A model generated the notes under the pieces. That model was given only the letters and a program-made list of their open reading frames with translations, did not search any database and was not told the DNA's origin. This document shows, piece after piece, positions 1-9,362 of a DNA stretch of 64,000 nt. This DNA is from Chrysoperla carnea (lineage: Eukaryota; Arthropoda; Insecta; Neuroptera; Chrysopidae): contig NC_058339.1 of the NCBI RefSeq assembly GCF_905475395.1, positions 47,315,172-47,379,171 of the forward strand, read 5' to 3'. The position numbers were made by a program, and so were the translations under genes. The first letter of the stretch is position 1. Each line of letters opens with the position of its first letter.

Positions 1-190
1 ATAGCCAAACTTTCCTGAATTACTCCTTCACAAGACAGATGTAATGAGTCATAAAATTTTAATTCATGATAAGCTCACGATCAATGATAAAGAACAGGCA
101 AACACATAAAAACATATTCATATATCAAAATCATTTATAATTACAAAAGTAATATTTATACCGTATTATTAATAAATAGTATTTATTAAT
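1..190. other. flanking AT-rich DNA upstream of element 1
   Basis: AT-rich sequence with no recognisable gene. It is the 5' flank of the element 1 insertion. The target-site copy TTAC follows at 191-194. Confidence 0.5.
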
Positions 191-194
191 TTAC

Positions 195-1406
195 TGTTAC
201 AAATTGTTGGCAAACTAATTATAATTAATTAATTAGTAATAAATTATGCAACAATAATGTAAAATATCAAACTTTTAAATCTGTCTGCGACGGTACATAT
301 TGTATTAAAAAGTTTACTCTGTCGGTGACTGTACTTTATTTTTTTCAACTTTGTTATTTATTTTTTTGCAACTGTTAGTTCTAAAAATTGTCACCAGTCA
401 CCCGAACAGAGCTCAGTGCAATTTGAGTTAAAATAATTCTCTTTAAATTTTAAGCGTCATAAGGAAAACATCTTGGAATAATTAATTTAAATTATTTATT
501 CCAAGATGGATACTCTTTTTTTTTAACACACCTTTAGTGTGTGGCAATAATTAAATTATTTAATTTTTATAATTTATTTAATTAATTCTTATCAAGAATT
601 TATATTTTTGAATACGACAGTTTAAACATATATTTTTGTTAAATGTCGTTTATTGAAAACACACAATTATACAGAGTGTAAAAGGGACATTCTGTAATAA
701 TTTAAAAATTGTGTAACTTTATATTATTTTCCTTTGTATGTTTTTTGTGGCGTTTAGAAATTTATATGTGAGCACAATTCCTTATAAAATGTAATTTTAT
801 GGAATTGTATTCACAGTGATCACAAACTACATACAGGTAACATTTTATTATATATTTAGATATGTTAATTTTTGTTCTAAATTTATATCGAAAGATTTTT
901 TTCAAAACTTTGTATTTTGGCTTTAAATTCAACATGTGAAATTTCATGTAAGTTTCAAGTTCAATTACGTTATGTAAAACATTTTATATTTTTTTGAATT
1001 AATGAAATAAACAAACTTTATATATTTTTTATTTTAAACGTAGACTTTTTATTTGTATTGTTAATACTTTCTGGGGGGTAATCGCCTTCGGCGTTATCTT
1101 TGGGCCTAGCACGTAAATTGATCTGTTTCGGTTTTTTTTAAACGTTAGTAAAAATGTTAAACACATTTTTATTTTTTTGAATGTTTCAAACCGGGATGTT
1201 TCCCTTTAGTAACACGGTTTAATATTTTTTTGGATATGGTAAATATTAATCTGAGTGTTCTGGGGGTTGCGAGGAATTTTGGCTGAGGCTGACTTCTTGT
1301 TCTCGACGCAAGTCGAGAATCAATTAAGTATTTAAATTTTGGGAAGAGAAAAAATACGTTTCTTTTTTTTTCTAATTACCTCACCAAAACATTAATTCCC
1401 GCAACA
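195..1406 (+). repeat. 5' LTR of element 1
   Basis: Begins TGTTAC and ends GCAACA, giving a TGTT/AACA terminal inversion. It matches 6525-7736 at a constant offset of 6330. It contains several strong hairpins (471-506, 774-808, 1300-1319) and an AATAAA at 1006-1011 that could serve as the polyadenylation signal. At 1212 bp it is long for a Gypsy LTR. The minus-strand ORF inside it (762-947) is duplicated in the other LTR and looks like chance coding. Confidence 0.97.
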
Positions 1407-1575
1407 CTTGGTAGCTAGAGCGTTAACTACCAATTTCGTTAACACTTGGTAGTAGAGCGTTAAATGGTAACTTCGAGATCTACGTTTTACGCAACACTTG
1501 GTAGCGAGCGTATCACTTTGTTATCAGAGCTTCGAGATCTACGATTTTCGTACACTTGGTAGTGAGCGTAACACC
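1400..1575 (+). repeat. iterated LTR-end / primer-binding-site repeats
   Basis: The motif AACACTTGGTAG followed by a GAGCGT-like string occurs four times, starting near 1403, 1441, 1493 and 1551 (the last begins TACAC). Copies 2 and 3 and copies 3 and 4 are separated by a second shared motif, CTTCGAGATCTACG, at 1471 and 1530. In copy 1 the first four bases (AACA) are the end of the LTR, and TGG at 1409-1411 sits two bases inside the LTR, the normal place for a tRNA primer-binding site. The TGGTAGC... start resembles the complement of an initiator-methionine tRNA 3' end, but that assignment is tentative. Confidence 0.8.
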
Positions 1576-2168
1576 TTTTAGTTTTTGCGTTATATCTGCT
1601 TACATTACTTTAAAAAATCTACGTTTAATTTTCTCTAAATTTTTTTTTGACTAGTAAAGTTTTCTTGTATGTAGTTTGTGGAATCACGTAAGTTGAATAT
1701 TTTCGTATATAAATTTGAAATTTTGAAGATTAAAAAAAATTTTTTTACATAATATTGGATATTTATTAAAATAATATCTAATATTTTTTTTGGTATTTGT
1801 TCAAGGAATTGACATTATAAATCCAATTATATAACATTCACTAGTTTGAATTAATTAGATTTTGTTTTTGTTTTTTTTACACATTTTATGTAATCTTAAA
1901 ATATATTGCTATTTTGATTACCTTTATTGGTCTACTATTTAAGTTGTAAATCCAAATTTTATTTCATAGTTTTTTTTTGTATGTTTCTTTATTGGCTATT
2001 TTTTAAAAAATTTTTTTATTTACATGAATATTTATTTTGAAACAAGTTCATATTTCATCAAAATTAATTCAAACGTTTGTAATTTTTACTTTGTTGAACT
2101 TTACTAATTTCTTTTTTTGTTTTCGTTTCGTTAATTTTTTTTTTGAGGAAATCAAATAAAAGGGAAAA
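1576..2168 (+). other. element 1 leader before gag
   Basis: About 590 bp of AT-rich, T-tract-rich sequence between the primer-binding repeats and the gag start. No ORF here is convincing. It may carry packaging signals, but nothing can be shown from sequence. Confidence 0.5.
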
Positions 2169-3263
2169 ATGTCGTCTGACGACGAAGATTTTCGTGGTTT
2201 TCCAAAACCTGTTAAAGACGAAAAATACAACAACAAAAGAATACAAACGGATTTTAATGTCGTTGACAAAGATTTTCAAGTATCAGTTCAACAAAAGGAT
2301 GAGACAATACAATGTTTAATTGATCCGGTACCATCAACGTCGTATGATACGCAAGCGGCAAAATATATTCATGTAGATCATTTAACACACATTATTTCAT
2401 CACTAAATACCAAGATAAGTAAAGAGAAATCTCAAGATTTTAAATTTAGATTTGAATCTCTTACAAATAACATTAAAATTTTAGATTTATTTGATACAAG
2501 TTCAATTATTAATTTTATTATTGAAACCAATAGTGTTGTTTCATTAAGTTTAGTTGATGAAAATTCTCTTATTAAATTTTTAATTACAAAATGTAATTCA
2601 AATACAAAACACTTTTGGTCAAAGCAAATTTCAAATAATAAAACTTGGACTTATATTTCAAATATTTTATTATCTGAGTATATATCTCCTGCACAATTGC
2701 AAATTGCAATTGATAGATACATTAGAAGAAGACAACTTCCAAATGAAAAGTTTTCTGATTTCGTAACTGATATTTTGAAATACTCGCAAATACTAATGCC
2801 TAAAGAGGACATTAAAATAGTTATACAAATTATATTTGCCCATGTTAATCAGAAAACCTTTAATTTGATTAAATTGCTTCCAATTCCTGAAACTTTAGTT
2901 TCCTTAAATTCTTTTGTAAGAAATTTACAAGAAATAATAACAAGAGAAAATTCATTTAATAAATTTAACTTGTATCAAAATAGAATACAGAATAGTTTTA
3001 ATGATCAAAATTCTAGTTTGGTTAATATTGAACAAAATGTTCAAAATGTTCAAAATGTTCAAAATGTTAAGGATCTTAAGCCTGAAACTACAGGGCAAAA
3101 TGATAAAAAAGCTTCTGTTCAGATAGCAAAATCAAATTTAAATAAAAGTAAATCTATATTTTGTGTTTATTGTAAACGATCAGGACACAAAATTCAACAA
3201 TGTATAAAATTAGCCAATAGAGACACATCAAGTTCAAAAAACTTGAACCATGCCACACATTAA
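2169..3263 (+). CDS. gag: element 1 Gag polyprotein
   Basis: A 364-residue structural protein of the LTR retrotransposon, expected to assemble the cytoplasmic particle and bind element RNA. The ATG at 2169 follows a purine-rich stretch and is the first long in-frame start. The N-terminus is acidic. A small tandem tract of QNV units (nucleotides about 3031-3069, 9-bp period) precedes the nucleocapsid part. Near residues 333-346 there is one zinc knuckle of the form C-X2-C-X4-H-X4-C (Cys-Val-Tyr-Cys ... His ... Cys), the standard RNA-binding motif of retroelement nucleocapsids. The frame ends TAA at 3261-3263, and a slippery heptamer 19 bases before the stop connects it to pol in the -1 frame. 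The remaining Gag sequence is too divergent for me to recognise. Confidence 0.93.
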   Translation: MSSDDEDFRGFPKPVKDEKYNNKRIQTDFNVVDKDFQVSVQQKDETIQCLIDPVPSTSYDTQAAKYIHVDHLTHIISSLNTKISKEKSQDFKFRFESLTNNIKILDLFDTSSIINFIIETNSVVSLSLVDENSLIKFLITKCNSNTKHFWSKQISNNKTWTYISNILLSEYISPAQLQIAIDRYIRRRQLPNEKFSDFVTDILKYSQILMPKEDIKIVIQIIFAHVNQKTFNLIKLLPIPETLVSLNSFVRNLQEIITRENSFNKFNLYQNRIQNSFNDQNSSLVNIEQNVQNVQNVQNVKDLKPETTGQNDKKASVQIAKSNLNKSKSIFCVYCKRSGHKIQQCIKLANRDTSSSKNLNHATH

Positions 3264-6200
3264 ATTCTTCAAAAAATGCATCTTCGATGCCCTTAATTTA
3301 TGTTTCTGTGAACAATATTAAAATATTATCTCTTTTAGATTCGGGATCAACTATAAATGTGATTTCTAGAAAAATGTTTAGTAAATTAAAAATTAAGAAA
3401 GTTATTTATGAAGATGAAAAAATTACTGTTACATTACCGGGATCAAATTATGTAACTATGAAGAAGAAAGTTACGTTACATGTCAAGATTAGTAATTTCA
3501 GCTGGAATGTAGAATTTTACTTAATGGAAAAATCCATTTTTGATATGATTATTGGAGCACCGTCTCTCAACAAATGTGGTATGATATTAGACCTTAGTAA
3601 TAACAAAGTATTTTTTAATTCATTCAGAAATATTGAAATTCCTTTTGAAAAAAATTGCACACAATTTTTCGTTAATATTATTTGTGAGTTACCACTAGAT
3701 TTGTCAGGAAAGGATAAGGAATTTATGGATTCTTTATATAAAAAGTATAAGTCAGTATTTTCTGAAATTCCTGGGAGAGCAAAAAATTATGAATATCATA
3801 TTAAACTTAAAGATGATACACCAGTTTATAAAACTGCATATTTTTTACCAAAAGATAAATCTTTACTCTTAAAGCAACATTTAGATGAGCTTTTGAAATT
3901 AAATATTATAGTTCCTAGCCAGTCTAGTTATGCATCTCCTGTGTTTTTTGTTAAAAAACAGGATGGTTTTCGCATGGTAGCTGACTATAGGTTCGTTAAT
4001 AAAAAAATTGTGTTTGATCCGATTTCAAATGTATCGATCAATCACATATTTTCTAGTCTAGGAGGCGCAAAAGTGTTTTCTATTTTGGATATGGCAAAGA
4101 GCTTCTACCAGTGTAGCTTGAGTAAAGAGAGCAGAGATATTACTGCTATTAATACGCAATGGGGACAATTTTCTTTTGTTTGTTGTCCGTTTGGACTTAA
4201 TATTAGTTCTCAATGCTTATATCGTTTTCTAATTAAAGAATTTAACGATTTGTTGAATGTGTGTATCTTAATTTATTACGATGATATTATAGTTTTTTCA
4301 AGCTCTATTGATGATCATAAAATTCATTTAAACCAGGTATTAAGTAGATTTAAAAAACTTAATTTAACTTTAAATCCTAATAAAAATAAATTTTTTATGG
4401 CACGTCTAAAAATTCTTGGCCATATTATATCATCAGAAGGTAGACGTCCTAATCCTGACAAAATTAGTGCTATTTGTGACATGCCAATTCCAAAAAATAT
4501 AAAGGAATTGCAAAAATTTATCGGAATGGCAGCGTTTTTTGCTCGCTATATTGAGCATTTTAGTTCTATTGTTGCACCGTTGAATGAATTAAAAAAGAAA
4601 AATGTTCAATTTAAAATAACTGATGTACATGTCGAGGCTATTTCTAAATTAAAAAAAGCTTTAACGTCTGCACCAATTTTGAAATTTCCTATTTTTGACG
4701 ATAAATATCCCTTTGTTGTGAGAACGGATGCGTCATCTGTTGGCCTAGGAGCCGTTTTATTGCAAAATATTAATGGGAATTTACACCCAATTGAATATTG
4801 TTCTAGAAAATTAAATCCCGCTGAAATGAGATATTCCGCTTATGAGTTAGAGCTTTTAGCTGTAATTTTTTCATTAAATACTTTTAGTGACTACCTTGTC
4901 GATAGACATTTTTTCTTAGAAACCGATAACAATGCTTTAGTGTATCTTTTTAATTCACCACAAAAATTTAACAAACTTTCGAGATGGATTTTGACACTGT
5001 CAAAATTCAATTTTACACCGAAACATATTAAGGGCATAGATAATACTGCAGCAGATTGTTTATCTAGATTGTTTTCGAATGGTAATTTCTCTACAAATAA
5101 TTTTTTATTAAAAAATGATAATGGTAGTAATTATTCGGGTGAAGATTCATCTTTAGTTGACAATAATAATTTGGTCAAGGATGAATCTTTACAAAACGAC
5201 CCGGTTTTTCTATTAAATACTTTAGTTACTGAACCTCAGGGTTTTCTTTCAATTAAGCTTGCACAAGAGAATTGTAATCAGTGTAAATTCATAATGGATC
5301 AATTAAAAAATGGCCATAATGTTAATAACTTTTCACTTAAAGACGGTCTTTTGCTGCGCGAAGTTGGACGAAATAAATTGAAACGAATAGTTCTACCAGA
5401 TTCAATGCTTGAATATGTCATTAAATATTATCATAATTCTTTATATGGTCAGCATGGTGCTGTAACTAAAACTTATAGAGAAATTGCCAAAAGATTTTAT
5501 CATAATTTATTATATAAAAAAGTTGTAGAATTTATTAAAAATTGTACAGTTTGTCAACAATTTAAACCTTATAATAAAAATACGAATGTGCACACAAAGT
5601 CAACGGTTCCCACTGGTATTTGGGATAAACTTTACATAGACTTTATCGGTCCTTTAATTCCATCTCTGGATGGTGGAATGAAATATATTTTAGTTATTCT
5701 TGATTCATTTAGTAAATTTGCTATTACATACTCTACACGTAGGGCAACGGCGGAAGTGGTTATTAAATTTCTTCATAAAACTTTTATGCAATTTGGTTAC
5801 CCTGCATGTGTTGTTAGTGATAATGCCAAATGTTTTGTGGCCCAAAAATACAAAAATTTTTTATTCAATCATGGTGTTAGAGCAGCTTATATTTCAAGCT
5901 ATCACGCATGTGCTAATATGTCAGAGAGAGTAAATAGAAATTTAAAAATTAATATGGCGTGTATTATAAAACAATATGCCTTGGAACATAAAGCTTGGAC
6001 TAAAGTTTTACCATATTTTACCTTTCAATATAACAATAGTTATCATACTTCTATTGGAACTTCTCCAGTCGAAATTTTTTTTAAACGACGTTTAAATAAC
6101 ACCTTGGATTTAGGGCTAGAAACTTATAATTATTTTACGGCAGATAAACCACCAACACATGAAGAGGTTAAACAAGCATTAGTTAAAATGAATCAAATTA

Positions 6201-6451
6201 TAAATAAACGTAAAGGTAATACTGTAGATGTTAAATACAGGGTGGATCAGATAGTCTGTGTGAAGCTTCCTAAGTATCGTGCGACCTTTGATACTGACAG
6301 TAAATTTCAACCTAGATATTCAGGTCCAAAAAGAATTTTACGTTTTACTGGACCAGTGTCGGTCGAGCTTTTTGACGAGAATGATAATACTTTATCTCGT
6401 GTGCATGTTAGTCATCTGAAGCCCTATCAACCACAAATAGTGCAAAATTAA
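3221..6451 (+). CDS. pol: element 1 Pol polyprotein (PR-RT-RNaseH-IN)
   Basis: Replication polyprotein, probably made as a Gag-Pol fusion by -1 frameshifting. The frame is open from 3221; the first ATG is at 3287, giving 1054 residues. Domains counted from that ATG: aspartic protease with Asp-Ser-Gly at 18-20; reverse transcriptase with catalytic Tyr-Tyr-Asp-Asp near 330; RNase H starting with Thr-Asp-Ala-Ser near 480; integrase His-His-Cys-Cys zinc domain about 714-765; DDE core with Asp near 784 (Ile-Asp-Phe-Ile-Gly-Pro), Asp near 844 (Ser-Asp-Asn-Ala) and Glu near 880 (Ser-Glu-Arg-Val-Asn-Arg); and a C-terminal GP-type module ending in His-Val-Ser-His-Leu-Lys-Pro. The second Asp and the Glu are 34 residues apart, one fewer than the common 35. 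No frame break is visible. An internal ORF at 5700-5933 is a shadow. Confidence 0.96.
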   Translation, partial: RHIKFKKLEPCHTLNSSKNASSMPLIYVSVNNIKILSLLDSGSTINVISRKMFSKLKIKKVIYEDEKITVTLPGSNYVTMKKKVTLHVKISNFSWNVEFYLMEKSIFDMIIGAPSLNKCGMILDLSNNKVFFNSFRNIEIPFEKNCTQFFVNIICELPLDLSGKDKEFMDSLYKKYKSVFSEIPGRAKNYEYHIKLKDDTPVYKTAYFLPKDKSLLLKQHLDELLKLNIIVPSQSSYASPVFFVKKQDGFRMVADYRFVNKKIVFDPISNVSINHIFSSLGGAKVFSILDMAKSFYQCSLSKESRDITAINTQWGQFSFVCCPFGLNISSQCLYRFLIKEFNDLLNVCILIYYDDIIVFSSSIDDHKIHLNQVLSRFKKLNLTLNPNKNKFFMARLKILGHIISSEGRRPNPDKISAICDMPIPKNIKELQKFIGMAAFFARYIEHFSSIVAPLNELKKKNVQFKITDVHVEAISKLKKALTSAPILKFPIFDDKYPFVVRTDASSVGLGAVLLQNINGNLHPIEYCSRKLNPAEMRYSAYELELLAVIFSLNTFSDYLVDRHFFLETDNNALVYLFNSPQKFNKLSRWILTLSKFNFTPKHIKGIDNTAADCLSRLFSNGNFSTNNFLLKNDNGSNYSGEDSSLVDNNNLVKDESLQNDPVFLLNTLVTEPQGFLSIKLAQENCNQCKFIMDQLKNGHNVNNFSLKDGLLLREVGRNKLKRIVLPDSMLEYVIKYYHNSLYGQHGAVTKTYREIAKRFYHNLLYKKVVEFIKNCTVCQQFKPYNKNTNVHTKSTVPTGIWDKLYIDFIGPLIPSLDGGMKYILVILDSFSKFAITYSTRRATAEVVIKFLHKTFMQFGYPACVVSDNAKCFVAQKYKNFLFNHGVRAAYISSYHACANMSERVNRNLKINMACIIKQYALEHKAWTKVLPYFTFQYNNSYHTSIGTSPVEIFFKRRLNNTLDLGLETYNYFTADKPPTHEEVKQALVKMNQIINKRKGNTVDVKYRVDQIVCVKLPKYRATFDTDSKFQPRYSGPKRILRFTGPVSVELFDENDNTLSRVHVSHLKPYQPQIVQN
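3236..3242 (+). promoter_or_regulatory. -1 ribosomal frameshift heptamer A_AAA_AAC
   Basis: The gag-frame codons at 3237 and 3240 are AAA and AAC, preceded by A at 3236, so the heptamer sits exactly in the X_XXY_YYZ phase. The -1 frame is open from 3221 and runs straight into pol. The heptamer lies between the arms of a 6-bp inverted repeat (GTTCAA 3232-3237 / TTGAAC 3243-3248). A perfect 5-bp hairpin, GCATC-TTC-GATGC, follows at 3278-3290. Confidence 0.8.
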
Positions 6452-6512
6452 TTTTTTTTTTTTCTTCTCTCTCCGCTTTATTCTCTTTTTCTTTATTCTT
6501 CGAATTTTTTTT

Positions 6513-6524
6513 AGGGCGGGGGAG
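6513..6524 (+). promoter_or_regulatory. polypurine tract of element 1
   Basis: AGGGCGGGGGAG abuts the 3' LTR. All but one base are purines. This is the expected plus-strand primer for reverse transcription. It follows a pyrimidine-rich stretch (about 6452-6512). Confidence 0.88.
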
Positions 6525-7736
6525 TGTTACAAATTGTTGGCAAACTAATTATAATTAATTAATTAGTAATAAATTATGCAACAATAATGTAAAATATCAA
6601 ACTTTTAAATCTGTCTGCGACGGTACATATTGTATTAAAAAGTTTACTCTGTCGGTGACTGTACTTTATTTTTTTCAACTTTGTTATTTATTTTTTTGCA
6701 ACTGTTAGTTCTAAAAATTGTCACCAGTCACCCGAACAGAGCTCAGTGCAATTTGAGTTAAAATAATTCTCTTTAAATTTTAAGCGTCATAAGGAAAACA
6801 TCTTGGAATAATTAATTTAAATTATTTATTCCAAGATGGATACTCTTTTTTTTTAACACACCTTTAGTGTGTGGCAATAATTAAATTATTTAATTTTTAT
6901 AATTTATTTAATTAATTCTTATCAAGAATTTATATTTTTGAATACGACAGTTTAAACATATATTTTTGTTAAATGTCGTTTATTGAAAACACACAATTAT
7001 ACAGAGTGTAAAAGGGACATTCTGTAATAATTTAAAAATTGTGTAACTTTATATTATTTTCCTTTGTATGTTTTTTGTGGCGTTTAGAAATTTATATGTG
7101 AGCACAATTCCTTATAAAATGTAATTTTATGGAATTGTATTCACAGTGATCACAAACTACATACAGGTAACATTTTATTATATATTTAGATATGTTAATT
7201 TTTGTTCTAAATTTATATCGAAAGATTTTTTTCAAAACTTTGTATTTTGGCTTTAAATTCAACATGTGAAATTTCATGTAAGTTTCAAGTTCAATTACGT
7301 TATGTAAAACATTTTATATTTTTTTGAATTAATGAAATAAACAAACTTTATATATTTTTTATTTTAAACGTAGACTTTTTATTTGTATTGTTAATACTTT
7401 CTGGGGGGTAATCGCCTTCGGCGTTATCTTTGGGCCTAGCACGTAAATTGATCTGTTTCGGTTTTTTTTAAACATTAGTAAAAATGTTAAACACATTTTT
7501 ATTTTTTTGAATGTTTCAAACCGGGATGTTTCCCTTTAGTAACACGGTTTAATATTTTTTTGGATATGGTAAATATTAATCTGAGTGTTCTGGGGGTTGC
7601 GAGGAATTTTGGCTGAGGCTGACTTCTTGTTCTCGACGCAAGTCGAGAATCAATTAAGTATTTAAATTTTGGGAAGAGAAAAAATACGTTTCTTTTTTTT
7701 TCTAATTACCTCACCAAAACATTAATTCCCGCAACA
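6525..7736 (+). repeat. 3' LTR of element 1
   Basis: The second copy of the 1212-bp LTR, starting directly after the polypurine tract. It is followed by the TTAC target copy at 7737-7740. The only difference I see from the 5' copy is A at 7474 where the 5' LTR has G at 1144. Confidence 0.97.
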
Positions 7737-7740
7737 TTAC

Positions 7741-8103
7741 AATTATATTCACTTTATAAGTATGATCAAAGCCGCGAGTTTATTATAAGGTAATCACTAC
7801 CAACTGGCCTACAATATCAAATATAATCGCATTGATTAATGTTCTTATGTATCGTGCCAATATATTAATAAAATATACATTTTATTTATTAATCATCAAT
7901 TACTACCTTTAAGTATGTAAAGAATTGGATTATTGAACGATTATCGATGCACAAATACTATGCAAAGAAGAATTATTGATAAGTTATGTATACCTACCTA
8001 ATAAATTTGATCAAGTGTAAATATTAAATCATAGAAGGTTCATTTGTTTTACTGGATCGCTGAGGCCAGTAAATTGCGTCGAAATAGGTCGCAAATAATA
8101 ATG
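7741..8103. other. intergenic DNA
   Basis: AT-rich sequence between element 1 and the non-LTR remnant. No gene, hairpin or repeat stands out. Confidence 0.45.
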
Positions 8104-9362
8104 GTAAATTATTATTATTATTCTTTATTGATATGGAAATCAAAATATTACAATAAATATTTGTAAACAAATAGATTTAAAAAATAAAAAATAAATAAAC
8201 TCAAAATATTACAATATTTTGCTGAAAAGAAGTGAAGAGTAATCTAAGTTATAAATTAATGCTAAAAGTTGTGACAAAACTTGGTGCAGACTAAAGTCCC
8301 GGATATATTTTATAAATAAGACTGACGTTTATCAAAGATATATTTTAAATATTTCCCTAGAATAAATACAGTGTGTACGCCGTGTACGCTTAAAATGCTT
8401 TGAGCAGAGTTCAGTTCCATACTATTAAGAATTTGTCTAAGTTCACCGGATGTGCCTCCACAGTCTTCAATCAAATGCTCCACGAACTCAATACCGCCAC
8501 ATAAAACACATACACATATTTTAACCCGTACATTCGAAAGTTTTCGATGAGGTACCTTATATCTCTATCCAAAACATTCAGATATTTTGATCCACCCATG
8601 TGATGATCCAATCTACTGTAAATTCTAAGACTTTTCTTAATATTAATATCCTGCAAAGATGCCAGCAAAGACCGCCCCTTTATTTTTGTGTTAACTTAAC
8701 CAGCAAAGACCTCTCCTTTATTTTTGTTTTAATTTGTTTTGAAGTAACATCTTCAAATGGTTCACGAATACCAATTCCACCTGGTCTCACAATATATTGT
8801 TCACCGCCTTTCCCTTTCATACATAAATTTTGCAAAGTATTACTATTTATGGTTCGCAAATAGTAATTTGACGCTTTTTAATGCACACGTTCTCTGGTGC
8901 ATCTGGTGCGTTCTCTGGTGCGTTCCACGTTAACAGCAGAATTAGGAATAGACATTGGAATACACAGAATTTCCAAATGTGATTATGGGTAGAATCAAAG
9001 TACTGTCCGTGTTAAAAATAATCCTAAGAGAAAATTCTTCGTAACTATACATAAATCACCTGATATTAATTAGCGCTCTTCTGCTCTTCTGAACTAAAGT
9101 TTCCACATACATACTCCATTTACCGTTAAAGGTCAAAGTTACTCTAAGATTTTTGAAGTAGATATCTTACATTCTCCAATGCAACACCATCATACGTCCA
9201 TACTTCGTTTGCAGCAGACTTAGAACCATTGCTTATAATGGTAAATGCACTTTTGATGCGGTCAATTTTATGTGTGGTGCTTGAATTAGCATTTTCCATT
9301 GCGATTTTATTCTTTTTGAAGGAAACGAACAAAACGATGATTTTCAATTTAGAATTTGGCAA
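8104..9362 (-). pseudogene. degenerate 3' end of a non-LTR (LINE-type) retrotransposon
   Basis: On the minus strand, a frame with its stop at 8310-8312 carries a C-X2-C-X7-H-X4-C motif (about 8465-8515; Cys-Val-Leu-Cys ... Glu-His-Leu-Ile-Glu-Asp-Cys). This is the C-terminal zinc-knuckle-like motif of I/Jockey/R1-type LINE polymerases. Further 5' on the minus strand (about 9140-9362), in other frames, are pieces resembling the end of the RT palm and thumb, such as Lys-Leu-Lys-Ile-Ile-Val-Leu and a region ending Asn-Gly-Lys-Trp. Several stops and frameshifts separate these parts. The element ends in a short 3' UTR and a TAA-rich repeat tail (8104-8122 on the plus strand read as ATT repeats), as in I-type elements. 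It is 5'-truncated and dead. The clade is inferred only from the tail and the zinc motif. Confidence 0.72.

Larger units (their letters stand above)
195..7736 (+). mobile_element. element 1: full-length Gypsy-type LTR retrotransposon
   Basis: A 7542-bp element bounded by two 1212-bp LTRs in direct orientation and flanked by the 4-bp target duplication TTAC (191-194 and 7737-7740). The internal order is primer-binding region, long leader (1407-2168), gag, pol (protease, reverse transcriptase, RNase H, integrase) and a polypurine tract. RT before integrase, together with the 4-bp duplication, is the Gypsy (Ty3-like) arrangement. No env gene follows pol: only about 60 bp separate the pol stop from the polypurine tract. 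I see one base difference between the LTRs (G at 1144, A at 7474), and both ORFs are open throughout. The insertion is therefore recent and the copy may still be competent. I cannot assign the clade within Gypsy. Confidence 0.97.

Noticed and set aside
762..947. Minus-strand 61-codon ORF in both LTRs of element 1
   Set aside because: Perfect duplication is explained by LTR identity. The ORF is AT-biased, lacks motifs and overlaps a hairpin.
1409..1426. Definite tRNA-iMet assignment for the element 1 PBS
   Set aside because: Only the first bases agree well; without a tRNA comparison the primer identity stays open.
5700..5933. ORF overlapping the integrase core
   Set aside because: Shadow frame inside pol.
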